64,000 nt of DNA from Cololabis saira. Lineage: Eukaryota > Chordata > Actinopteri > Beloniformes > Belonidae. Numbering within the stretch: the first letter of the stretch is position 1; every line of letters starts with the position of its first letter. The translations under genes and the position numbers were made by a program. A model generated the notes under the pieces. The model ran no database searches. It was given only the letters and a program-made list of their open reading frames with translations, and was not told where the DNA came from. This document shows, one piece after another, positions 1-15,240 of the stretch. The stretch spans positions 35,984,879 through 36,048,878 of the forward strand of contig NC_084596.1 in assembly GCF_033807715.1 (NCBI RefSeq). Reading direction: 5' to 3'.

Positions 1-3000
1 GTTTATCTGTTTCCAGTTTTAGATCAATAAAAATGCTCCACAGACATTTCAGCCATGACTCATTCTTCCCTCAGATTCATATTTATTTTTGATGATTAGA
101 TAGGGACAGTGTTTGCTATTGTTAGAGAAAGTATAAAGCTCTGATTAATCTGGACATTAAGGAACTAAAAGTTAAAACTGAGAAATAAAGAAAAAGATCC
201 AGAGAAATAAATCCAGAAATAATATTCACCGCAAGATGTCTTTTGAAGTCTGTGGAACTAACATGAAAAAACATGATTTTATTTTTATTATTGTTTGCAG
301 TTATAGATTCATGGAGTTTTTTGTTGTTTGTTTCAAATTTCGTCTCAAAATAAAAAGGCTAATTAACACCTTTAAACACGAACAAAGAAATCTCGCTGCA
401 ATTAAAAGCAGATAATGTGAGCGTGAGGTGTTTTTACTTGGAGGTGGGAAGGAACGACTGAGAATAGATTAGGAGTTTACAAATGAACTCTGAAAGGAAC
501 AGCTCTGCATTTCATGCTTGATCTGGCTGTTCTCACACCGAGACACAAACAACGTGTCCGACTTGTAAACTGAACGGGCTAATGAGACCCCAAAGCGCCC
601 GTGGAGCCAAGACTCCACCACATGCTGAATGAGTTCACATCAGAAACACTCAACTCAGAATCAATATTCTTTGGTGTCGTATACATATATCTTAGATTTG
701 AATAAAAAATGTTCTTGTGAGTCATAATGTTAGACATCTAAGGTGGGTCCTGATTTGAGTCCCAGCTGGGTTCTTCCTGTTCCTCCAGTTGCCTAATAGG
801 CTTTCTCCAGGTATTTCTGCTGCTTCCCACGGGTCAAAAACATCAAATTTAGGTTGGTTGGTTGGTGATCCTACATTGTTTGTAGGAGTGGGTGTGAGCG
901 TGCATGTTTAGTGTCTCAGTGTGGACCTGCCAAGGCTGTGCTCTGCAGCCGGGACAGGCTCCACTGAGGATTCCTGCAAATGCCAAGTTCTTTAGCTAGC
1001 TACCCCATTTGAGACATATTTTCTGATCTATTTTAAGTATTCGGTGAGACCTGTCCAAGCTGCAGCCTTCCCTTTCGCCCCAAAGAAAGCTGGCCGGGCT
1101 CCAGCAGACATCCACAAACTTTGAATAGGAAAGAACCGATATACATAATGGATGGATGAAAGTATTCTGTGAACTAATCCGACCTGATTCGGTGGCGTTT
1201 TGAAATAGTGTTTCCCAACTCCGGACTTCCCCTGCAAAATAAGTTTGTAGTTTTAATAAGTAAAAAATGTGATAAACCAAAAATGAACGGCTTGGATTTG
1301 GAGTTTCATTTCATTTCCGTTTTGATTGTCTTCACCAGCTTTTATGACTGACATGAAGACATGAAGACAATTTATAATGTCACGGTCATAGTTATGAGAC
1401 ACAATTAGTCCCCACAGGGAGAAAATGCCATGTTATTTTACAGAATTTAAATGGAGTATTCGGAGTAATATATGAGGGAAAATAAAACAGAATAAAAAAA
1501 TCATGCTTTTTGCTCGTTTATTCATGTAAATTACAAAATATTAGTGATAATTCCAAAGAAATGATTGCGATTTGCCTGCTTGACTTTGCGCAAAGTTGCA
1601 ATCACACTTCTGTCTGTGTGTGTACGTGTGTTTTATAATTCACCGTGGAAGAGTCGCTCATGAGTTAAGTCTCTTTTGCCGTTTGGTCTCCTCGCTGTTA
1701 GAAAGGACTCCATCATTAATAGTAATGAGTTTCAGGCTGAATGAGTTCTGCCACTAGATGGAGGTCAACGCTGATTGAAATGTGTTCACCCTGTGATGTA
1801 TAGTCGCGGACTGTGTCTGTTCATGCACACAAAAAATGTGCCTTTGTTATTTTGACCAAACAGTACTCACAGCGAGAGAGAGAAGGAAGCTGCTGCCTCT
1901 CCTTCTAGACCTCTTCACAGAAAATACATCCATCCTACATGCTCATATTCATAGGGTTTGTGTGTTTTTCTGTGTCATTTCTGAAAACAATCTCATTTTC
2001 TTTTATGTCTGCTTGCGTTTGAAATTGTATTCCTGCAACCCTTTGCTCGAGTGTTTCCTATTTGTGGGTGTATAAAATCGATAAATCTGTCCTCACCTTG
2101 TGCAGAGCTGCTGCAGATAATAAGGCATCAGTTTGAAATGTCGAAGACCGGACTGAAGGATAAGACTTCTCTGCTCTGCAGCTACTGGCGCAAAGGCCAG
2201 GCGCTGGACAGGCAAATGTATTCAACAATAAATGTGGCACTATTCTTGTCTGAGAGAGCCCAAGTGGATGGGAGGATTAGGATGCATCTCAATAAGGATA
2301 AAAATAATCCGCTGACTATTAGACGAAAGCTTGGAGCACGCCGCTTTCCACAGGCCCAATGAAAAGAAAATATATATTTTTGCAAGGGCACTGTTTAGAC
2401 ATACCAGGCTTTAAAAACACAGTGCATTCATTTTTTTTCTTACTGTAAGCCACAATTTCACAGTGAATGGATTTATATATGTACCAGAATCCTAGTTATG
2501 TACGATCCTTTCTATCTGCTCCTGGATAGGCCTTTATCTGGGTTTTGTGAAACTTCTGTGTTTCTACAGAAGTCGGATATCCTGGCACTTAAACAGCTTA
2601 TCCAGGTTTTCCTAACATCTTCTGCTGGTAAACATCATAGCAGCTGCTGATGAGGAAATAAGAAACATCTGTGTAAACACCTGGATGCTCACGTGATCAT
2701 GTGAGCAGGGGACAAAGAACCAGGTGTCTTATGTGAAAACATTTCCAGAATCTGGAAAAAGCCTCAAACCAGAGATAGTGTAAATCCATTGTGAGGCAGC
2801 GCTGAGGGAGAGGAATAAATCCCCTGTGTGTTTCTATAGTAACAGCACATTAAAAACCAAAGCAAAAAAAGAAGGAAAAAATAAAAACAGTCCCTTGGTG
2901 GACGACCCTTTTCAAACACAAGCTTGACCAAAGTGATACGGCTGGAAATGAAGGTTCCAGGCGAGTCCTGCTGCGATGCCTCAGATCTCCGTTCCCCTCC

Positions 3001-4862
3001 TTGCAGCTTCAGACCAGATTTCACACTCTGCTCCTTCACGCTTTTCATTTATACCTAAAGCAGCCGTTTACGAGAATCAACTGGACAGCAAAACACGAAG
3101 AGAAGCTTCGATTTTTCTTGTCCTTTATCTTTAAAACCTGTGCAGCCTTTAATGTCGTATTAAAAATAAATTAATATCCAAAGCGGTTTGATTGCAGAGA
3201 ACAATGGAGAACCATTTTAGACTTAGTTGCCCTTTAAACGGCAGAATGAAGACCACGGACATTGTCAGTGCAGCGGTGCTCTGGATAAGGGAAACACATC
3301 ATTTTATCTGACAGAGAAATGGTAGGTGTTTTAAATATGTGTTGCAAGGTGAAGCCTATGAATTGGTTTGCTCAGTTTTGCTTCTCCACTTTTATTCTTA
3401 CATTCTGAAGTGGTTTCTGCTTCCTTTTCTTTACTGCCTGCATTATTTTGCTCTCATTTTCAGAAGCACACTTTTGTAGATTCCATTAAGTGTCTCCATT
3501 CATGGTTTGACACAAAAGGAGGAACACACTCCAAACACATGGGGACCTCACATTGACCCCCGAAGAAAGCTGTAATGAGCTTTAGTAAATGTCTACACGT
3601 TAACAGCTTTTTACAGAGATAGAAGAAATATTGTAAATTGGAGAGATCATATTTTCAGTCTTGCAGGGACTTTGAGAGACTTAATGTACATTATGCATTA
3701 AGCTTATGGTCCTTAATGCAAAAAAGTATCAGTCTGAATTGTGAAAAGACATTAAAATATATATTTCAGTTGTTTGGACCGCAACGGTTATGATGGCATG
3801 GTCGATCCTTGAGCTCGGAGAGTAGACAGAATAAAATCTGGATGGAAAGTCAATGAAATTTTGTTAATTGATATATTCATCTTTTAAAGAGAGCAGCGTT
3901 TTATCGAAGCTCCCCTGGACCGGCATTTAGATTATTTTTTTCTTTGCCAAATTATAATAAAACAATCTTTTAGGGCTCCACGTAGAACAAAAGTTTTCCA
4001 ATTAACTCTAATTGCACGTTTTGCAAGAACAGGAGGTTGTTTATTGTGTTAATATAACTGCAGAAGGTGTTTCAGATTGTAAATCCTTCACAAGCACAAA
4101 GAAGAAAAAGCACAATAGAAATGGCATCATCTTTGTTTATTCATACCCCAGTGCCCACACATATTGGAGCCACAAATGTTTAACTGTAACGTTAAGAGCT
4201 ACCGAGGTGATTTCCCTTTGGTGAAAATTAATTAGTGTTTTTGCACAATTCCATAGCATTCTTTTGCAAACAATAATAATGTTATCAACATTTATTTCAA
4301 ATCCTTTAGACTGAGAATCGGGGCAAATTGGTTTTGTGTGATAGCTGCTTCCTCTGAAACATGCAACTCCCGGAAGAAATTAGCCATTTTGGGCCATTTA
4401 CTTGTGAGGCTGTGCCATAGTTCAGATCCGTGGACGATGACGATTGTGATTTTAAATGTCACTGCCAGCGTGGAGCGACATTCTGACGATGTGGTCTAAC
4501 TGGGTCAAGGAGCATTGCGCTCTCATTATCTGCAGGAAAGGCATGGCGATAGCGCTGGCCGCTGAGAGCAGAGCCATTGTGAATATGATGTTGACTATTT
4601 CTGCTTTCAGGAAAAACATTGAAAACTGCTGAATGAGAATGATTGAAATTCCATTTCATTCTATGACTGGAAGCTTCACATTTCAACTCTTGATTTGAGT
4701 GCGTGTTTTCGTCTGCCTCTTCATTGAATTCCTCCACACTAAAATGTGTGCAGAATGGATTGCTTTAAAGGGAAAACATATTTTGGCAAAACCTTTTACT
4801 AAACATTAGAAATACCGAGCAATAACTTTATTCCATCAGCCTGAGACTCTGAGAGTCTGACA
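1..4862. other. Unannotated stretch with one decayed SINE-like repeat
   Basis: No gene is supported here. Short open frames lack splice context or recognisable domains. The only recognisable sequence is a decayed repeat at about 735-1165, given as its own entry. The remainder is AT-rich unique-looking sequence. Confidence 0.5.
735..1165 (+). repeat. Decayed SINE-like repeat, interrupted
   Basis: From about 745 the sequence follows, with many changes, a widely dispersed fish repeat: a box B-like TTTGAGTCCCAGCTGG, then TTCTCCAGGTATTTCTGCTGC, then TTAGGTTGGTTGG and a GTGTGAGCGTGCATG stretch, then GACCTGCCAAGGCTGTG and GGGACAGGCTCCA. A second partial copy of the last section runs at about 1040-1160 (GACCTGTCCAAGCTGCAGCC, GGGCTCCAGCAGACAT) and ends in ATGGATGGATGA. 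The identification rests on memory of the family pattern and is approximate. Confidence 0.5.
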
Positions 4863-6314
4863 TTAAAGCAGCACTATGTAACTTTTCCACCTTAATTTAA
4901 TATTTCATCATCATCATTGTGATGGTACATCAACTTCCAACAGGTTTAATGAACCTCTGTCATGGTGTGAGGGGTCTGTATCGCCTTCACTGGCACTATG
5001 TAACTTTGAGGAGCATGGTAGGAACCCTGCAACACTAAAAAACTACAAATCTTTATGGCTTTGACTGCTTTACGGCATACGTCACTTCCCCCTCCTTCCC
5101 GATTCGTAGTCGAGATGAAAATGGGCGGGGCGTGGAGCGCAGAGCTCAGCAGAAGCTGGTATCATGGCCGAAGCAGCGAAAAAACTGGAGAAAATAAAAG
5201 TTTCATCGGAGGAGGCGAAAAAAAGAAAGCGGGAGAGTAACAAGCTAAATGCCCGGACAAAAAAAAAAAAATGCCCAGACAAGAATAAACATTGGCCCAG
5301 CATTCACTCGCTGGCGTGAGCTGAAAGACGAGGAGGGATGTCCGACAAGAGAGACAGAATTGTTATGATACAAATGTAAGTTTGGGGGCGGCAGTAGCTC
5401 AGGTGGTAGAGCGGGTCGTCCAATGATCCGAAGGTCGGCGGTTCGAATCCCGCTCCATCCCAGTTACTGTCGTAGTGTCCTTGTGCAAGACACCTTACCC
5501 AGTTTGCCCCGTGTGAATGTGTATGAATGTTTGGCGGTGGTCGGAGGGGCCGTTTGGCGCGGAATGGCAGCCACGCTTCTGTCAGTCTGCCCCAAGGCAG
5601 CTGTGGCTACAAACGTAGCTTACCACCACCAGTGAGAATGTGTATGAATGGTCTAAGTGTAGCACTTTGAGATTCATTGAATGGAAAGTGCATTAAATGC
5701 ATTATTATTATTAAATGTAAAGTTCTATGTTCAATAAGAATCAAAATTAGAATGTTTTCACATACAGGGGATTGATCTTAGGTTCTAGTATTTTTCCTGA
5801 GAACTGTAAAATTTTACAGGGCTGATCTGCAAAATATAAGGAATGGGCATTTAGTTATTTACAGATTATAAAGTATTTTTTTTTATTTTGTCAGTAAGTA
5901 TGTTTGACTACTAATTTATGATGAAGTCCCTCTAAAAAACGTTTGTAGTTTGGGGCGCATTATCTGGCTGAAACAGCACAGGGGGGCGGGGGAGACTTCA
6001 CTAATAAAACCAAATTGAACTTAGTGATTTTCAACATCATCATATTATATTGTTTAGCCAAAAACACATACATTACCTCTTCGCTATCCATCCTGCAAAC
6101 GACCGCTGAAAACAGAAGAGTAGTTTTGAAAGTCCGTCCCATCTTATTTCATTATCAAAACAAATGCACGCGACGGGGACGGGAGTTTTCCGGCAGTACG
6201 CGCTGATGCTCATGCATGGGAAATGTAGTGTTCTTTCTGGTAAAGCACTACCGCTTTTGTTGTAAGGAGCCGCCAAACTCAACAAAAGCTGAAAGTTACA
6301 TTGTGCTGCTTTAA
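4863..6314. mobile_element. Inverted-repeat DNA element flanked by TTAA
   Basis: The left end reads TTAA then AGCAGCACTATGTAACTTTT (4867 on). The right end, read in reverse, is TTAA then AGCAGCACAATGTAACTTT (6310 down). TTAA target duplications occur in piggyBac and Kolobok elements; the termini lack the CCY of many piggyBacs, so a Kolobok-like origin is equally possible. No transposase is present. A second copy of the GGCACTATGTAACTTT motif lies inside at about 4993. A short lysine-rich open frame begins at the ATG at 5164, and a SINE is nested at 5381-5712. Confidence 0.75.
5381..5712 (+). repeat. tRNA-derived SINE with box A and box B
   Basis: The head is tRNA-like: TAGCTCAGGTGGTAGAG (box A) and GGTTCGAATCCCGC (box B), spaced as in a tRNA. 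A unique body follows (GCAGCCACGCTTCTGTCAGT and on), then a tail with CACTTTGAG and ATTATTATTATT. The tail is LINE-like, which suggests L2-type mobilisation. Near-identical flanks AAATGTAAG (5372) and AAATGTAAAG (5713) look like a target-site duplication. Pol III promoter boxes are intact by eye. Confidence 0.85.
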
Positions 6315-7156
6315 CAACTTCTATCTAAAGAATGAAGAGTACAGAATATCAGATCCCTCCTGTTACTTATTTGCATATAAAAACATTTCAGCTTAAGATA
6401 AATGACTCATTTGCTGAAGGCTGCGGTTAAAATCTTTCTGCACTGCAGTCTGAACAATTTTTTTTCAATTTAATATGAATGTGTAGTTATAAAATGTAGC
6501 AAAATATATTGAGTCTTGAAGGATAATTACTCTCCCATGCCAACAAAACAAACAGATCTACACATAAGCGCAGGAATCAATATCTCTTTCAGGCTTTTGT
6601 TTTACCATTTGCAAATGATCCAGCAAATCCTTGTTGACCCGCTGGCACATATGGGTGTATTATTAAGATGACTACTGCAATTTAGAGGATGATGGTTTCT
6701 ATGAGTCTTATGTTGCTGCCCGGGTAATTTTGAGTACTACTCTCACTCCACCGGGAGCTGATGGAGCTCTGGAGTTCTCCTGTTTTACTCTGCAGACTTT
6801 TGTGCTTCTTCTAAAACCGCTGTGAGGAGAACTATTAGATTGTTCTGACAGGTGTGTTTACACTTACCTGCATGGCATTGCTTTGTGCCTTTATCTGTTG
6901 TCAGCTGCGGTTTAGATTGTTTGCAAGTCCACAGTCGTGTGATTTGCTGGTGTCGATTGACACAAGCTGCAGCAATGCTAATGTCAGAGTTAGATTGGAC
7001 AACAATCAGTTGCTCATCTTTTTATGGGACATTTAAAAATATTTTTACTATGTTTTTACTGTGTACTTTTGGGTGTCTAAATTGACAAACAATCCATCAC
7101 CATGACTGATGCTTCGGGGTGTCCCCTGCTGATGACTGTATAAGAAACAAAACAGA
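6315..7156. other. Intergenic stretch, nothing recognised
   Basis: This is AT-rich sequence between two DNA elements. Short open frames around 6852-7085 have no domain pattern or convincing splice sites. I see no repeat boundaries. Confidence 0.4.
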
Positions 7157-7164
7157 TTTCTTCC

Positions 7165-7251
7165 CAGTGGCGTCCCTAGGCTAAAACATTCGGGGCTAAA
7201 GCCCCGGATGTTTTTTAATTAGCCCCGAATATGAATTAAAAAAAAAAAAAA

Positions 7252-7289
<38 letters not shown>

Positions 7290-8435
7290 TGTGTTTAGGT
7301 TAATCTACGGTCCTCTTATGTTGATGCTTAGATAAAACAGTGGACAGATTTGAGTAACAATTCAATTAACAATTATTATTTATTTATTTATTTTTCAAGC
7401 CACTTCTTTGGCTTTGGCGCACAAGTGGTTAACACCTCCAGGTCCCACGACGCATGTCGTGAGTCAAAACAGCAGGCAGCAGGCAGAAAGCTGTTCAGAT
7501 GACTTGTATTCGGTAAAAAAAAAAAAAAAAAAATGGCAAAATAAATGAAAAACTGTGAACAACCGAATTCCGTAGGCTATTCGGTACTCAGTATTCAGCC
7601 AAGTCTTTACATTTTATTCGGCTTCAGGTTCGGCCTCCAATTTTCATTTCGGTGCGTGCATCCCTAGTTTTTTCGGTGGGAAAGGGGGATTCTGGCCATT
7701 GTAGAAGTTTAAGATATAATTATCTTCATTTCAAGATTTATTCATGCATGAAGAATTACCCATGATGATGAATGCGTGTTATTATGTTATCAAAATGCAT
7801 AATTCTTTGCAAAAATTCAGATTTTTTGTGTGTATTCTTGCATTGATAAAAGATGTGATTATGGAGCTTTGAGACCACCAGAATGCACCATTTTGAGTCT
7901 ATTTTTCAAAATTTTTCCGGGGGGGCATGCCCCCGGACCCCCCTACAGGGTTCTCCTCTCGTACACGTCGAGAATTTTCCTATGTCTTTTAAGACAAGCC
8001 ATTCTGATGCCTGATACTGTCAGTCTTATTTCATTTATCATGTGTTTGTGGGGAACTGTGTTAATAAACATCTTAACGAGCACCCCTGTATCTTTTCTAT
8101 AGACGCACAACACAGAGCAGAGCAGTGAGATTTGAGATTGGTATAGTATGAAAAGAAAAAAGATATAGCACTAACACTTTTCCTGAAAAAGCTGCACACA
8201 TTTTGATATATATAAGTAAATGAGAAAGGCAAGTGTGGAGTGAAAGTAAAAAGTTACAAACAAGAAATGAACAAAGACAGTAGGTGTAGAGTCAGAATTA
8301 ATGCAGAGACCTAATTGTACGTGATAAATCAATGTCTCTATGTCCAAAATTTTCGGGCGCGCGCTCTAAGCGCGCACATCATAAAACTTTTCAGGGCTAA
8401 GCCCCAGATGTGTCACAATCCTAGAGACGCCCCTG
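7165..8435. mobile_element. hAT-type DNA element with perfect 8-bp target duplication
   Basis: The ends are CAGTGGCGTCCCTAGG (left) and, read in reverse, CAGGGGCGTCTCTAGG (right). Identical octamers TTTCTTCC flank it at 7157-7164 and 8436-8443. CAG-type termini with an 8-bp duplication are diagnostic of hAT. It is 1271 bp long and carries no transposase frame. Inside are a poly(A)/poly(T) run (about 7231-7288), an end fragment of another hAT-like repeat near 7560-7668 that ends GGTGCGTGCATCCCTA, and a GGGGGGCATGCCCCCGGACC segment near 7918. Confidence 0.88.
7500..7668. repeat. Nested fragment of a second hAT-like repeat
   Basis: The segment ending ATTTCGGTGCGTGCATCCCTA reads in reverse as TAGGGATGCACCGAAAT, the start of a dispersed hAT-type repeat I recognise from fish genomes, with the accompanying CGAATA/TTCGG motifs. 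Only this end is present. No matching left terminus or duplication was found. Confidence 0.45.
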
Positions 8436-8739
8436 TTTCTTCCTCTTAGGTACACAGAAAGCCAGGCGTTCGGACGCAGCCCCACCTTATGTGAGATTTC
8501 AGCCTGCACTAAGTTGTTTAGCCACAATGTGATTGGATAATGCTTGTGATAATGCTTGTGACTTTTCAATGTACAAATATACAATTTCAAATGGACCCAC
8601 AATTCAGTTTGGTAAAACTTGAGTCTCAGGTTTCAAAAAAGACAAAAGAAAGAGGCAAGGTACAGATGAAATGTAAACTGGCTCCCAGTAGATATTAACA
8701 AAGAAAAGTCAAGATATGGTTGTAATGGGAGCTTTTATA

Positions 8740-8740
<1 letters not shown>
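8436..8740. other. Spacer between hAT element and microsatellite
   Basis: This holds the right-hand target duplication of the hAT element and about 300 bases of AT-rich sequence. No gene or repeat boundary was seen. Confidence 0.4.

Positions 8741-8809
<69 letters not shown>
8741..8809. repeat. (TA)n microsatellite
   Basis: An uninterrupted run of alternating T and A, about 68 bases, ends directly at the TTCAAT repeat of the following LINE tail. Confidence 0.97.
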
Positions 8810-8815
<6 letters not shown>

Positions 8816-9377
8816 CAATTCAATTCAATTCAATTTTATTTATATAGCGTCTAATACAACAGATGTTGTCTCTAGACGCTTTCCAGAGATCCAGAACATG
8901 AACATAAACATAAACATAAACCCCCGAGCAATTATTATATAAACAATGGCAGGTAAAAACTCCCATAGTGGGAGAAAAACCTTAAGCCAAACAGTGGCAA
9001 GGAAAAACTCCCCTTTAGGAGGGAAGAAACCTTGAGCAGGACCAGGCTCATAAGGGGGGACCCTCCTGCCGAAGGCCAGACTGGGGGGGTCAGGGACGTC
9101 AGCAGCACACAGCAGGCAGGTGGAAGCAGCAGCGGGATGACCAGAGGTGGGGGGGGGTGCAGGCAGGCGGAAGCAGCAACAGCAGACATCCACGTAGGCA
9201 GGTGGAAGCAGCAACGGGATGACCGGGGATGGGGGGGAGGGCCGGGAACACAGGCCAGAACGCAGCTCCCGAGGCTCCAGCCTGCAAACATGCACAAAAG
9301 AGAAAAAAAAAAGAAAAAAAAAAAAAAAGAGAAAAAAGGGGGGCCGGCACAAGAAACTACAGGAACGATGGACAAAA
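8810..9377 (-). mobile_element. LINE 3' tail fragment with internal tandem units
   Basis: Read on the minus strand, the fragment ends GCTATATAAATAAAATTGAA followed by ATTGA repeats, a typical 3' terminus of fish non-LTR elements. Its shared block (AGCGTCTAATACAACAGATG onward) recurs at 58616 and 60983 in the same orientation. Between about 9100 and 9220 a GGTGGAAGCAGCAACGGGAT unit is repeated imperfectly. No reverse transcriptase is present, so the clade is not fixed; L2-like or RTE-like are both possible. Confidence 0.7.
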
Positions 9378-9378
9378 A

Positions 9379-13316
<3,938 letters not shown>

Positions 13317-13324
13317 CTGCTCGC

Positions 13325-14003
13325 CAGAGGTATCAAGTAACGAAGTACAAATACTTCGTTACCTTACTTAAGTAGAAATTTTGGTTATCTATACTTCACT
13401 GGAGTAATTATTTTTCAGACGACTTTTTACTTTTACTCCTTACATTTTCACGCAATGATCTGTACTTACTCTATTTCATTTCGGCCTTTAAAAAAAAACT
13501 ATCCAGTTAAATTGCTCCATCCGGATAGAGTGAATTTGGTTGTGGTTGTTTCAGATGTTCTTGTCCAGTTTTGTTCTTACATCCGTTGCTCAGATTCCTG
13601 CAACTAAACTTGGATGTACATTCCAATCAAGGTTAGGATAAATGATAACATGCCTCTGAAGTTTGACTTTTTGCTCCATTACAATACTTATAGGCAACTA
13701 GTCATCATATCTCCTGCTCTCTGAAACACATGTTAATGCTCAATAGTACACATATATGGTTCTTTAATATATTTGAATTATACTAAGATGCATTCATTTT
13801 CAATGGCTTTTGTCCTTCATGGCTTTGTTCTCCCTTACATTACTTTTACTTTTATACTTTAAGTAGTTTTGAAACCAGTACTTTTATACTTTTACTTGAG
13901 TAAAAAACTTGAGTTGATACTTCAACTTCTACAGGAGTATTTTTAAACTCTAGTATCTATACTTCTACCTGAGTAATGAATGTGAATACTTTTGACACCT
14001 CTG
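13325..14003. mobile_element. Non-autonomous hAT element with perfect 8-bp duplication
   Basis: The left end is CAGAGGTATCAAGTAACGAA; the right end in reverse is CAGAGGTGTCAAAAGTATTC. The octamer CTGCTCGC occurs at 13317-13324 and again at 14004-14011. The subterminal sequence is built of ACTTTTACTT/AGTATC motifs inverted at the other end, a style I recognise from abundant fish hAT MITEs. It is 679 bp with no transposase. Confidence 0.9.
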
Positions 14004-14011
14004 CTGCTCGC

Positions 14012-15120
14012 ACGAAACTGGTTATACGTTTTATCGTCACTCGTGCCAGAAAACAGTTGCTAATAGATTCATTGATGGTTTTCCAGAAACACTGTCCCAG
14101 GCGTCCACCAGAGCTCGCCGATCATGACGCAGCACTCGACAAAGTCGAGATGTACCACTGTCATTAGTTTCACAGTGTTCCTGGAATCAATCCTTAAAGA
14201 GGTGGAGACTGCTGTTTTTTTCATTTGTGTTATAGTGAAACTTGAGGGACAGATCTTCGAAAAAACAACAAAAAACAAAACATATAACGCTGTCATTACT
14301 GAAAACAATTCGTGACTCTCCTAGTAATTCTCTGTTTTGGGCACACTTGTAATGCAGCGCCATGTTGGACAAGTTTACACTCAGATGGGTGAACAGAGAT
14401 TTGTTTTGAGAGGAAATTACTTTTTATTTTTACTTTTCTTAAGCACAGAAAATACTTTTATTTGTTCATGTTTAGGAATTCCTGATCCAGGCATCCATCT
14501 TCTGTACCTGTTTAATCTAATGCAGGTATTCACAGGAAAAAATATATATAAATATAATGTATATGCTTGTAAATGACTTTTTCTGGGCTCATAAAGTCTC
14601 ATTTGCTTCTTGCTTCTTTAGGGACAGATATGTCCCCACACTTATTATGAAAAAGGTGTTTTGTTGAGTGTGTGTTTAAGAGTGAATAACTCTTTCTGAT
14701 CCACACACATTATGTTCAGGGCTGCCTGATTCATACATACACATGTTCACTTGTTCACATGTAGAGGTTCCTGTTACATCACAAACCCACATGAGATTGG
14801 AGTCATCAGACTTTTCAATCTTCATTTTTACCTGATTTCACGTTGGGCTGCACGTGCTTGTACCTCAGAAGTGGGTTGTGCAGAGCCACAACACCAAGCC
14901 TTGTGAGGATGGATTCGTGTCTGACTCCAGCCCCTAAAACCTGCTGCGATGAGCACAGATGGAAAGGCACGGTAGGAAGAGTGTAGGAAACGTTTCATTA
15001 AGGCCCAAGAAAACTGTTTCACCGGACTTGGAAAGAGATATAATTTATTTTCTGTGAAAATATCATTTGGTGTATGTAACCGACTAAAAAACATTGGAAA
15101 ACAACGCCAGAAACACACTC
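14012..15120. other. Intergenic stretch, nothing recognised
   Basis: AT-rich sequence with only short frames. No repeat termini, RNA gene or coding pattern was found. Confidence 0.4.
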
Positions 15121-15174
15121 TCACACGCACGCACGCACGCACGCACGCACTCTTGCACGCACGCACGCACTCTT

Positions 15175-15237
<63 letters not shown>

Positions 15238-15240
15238 CAC
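15121..15240. repeat. (GCAC)n microsatellite
   Basis: Tetranucleotide ACGC/GCAC runs of about 115 bases are interrupted twice by CTCTTGC. Open frames through it (Ala-Arg-Thr-His or Cys-Val-Arg-Ala repeats) are artefacts of a period-4 repeat. Confidence 0.96.

Noticed and set aside
5423..5635. 70-residue frame and a possible tRNA gene at the box A/box B sequence
   Set aside because: The tRNA-like head continues into a SINE body and tail and has no proper 3' acceptor stem; the frame is inside the SINE.
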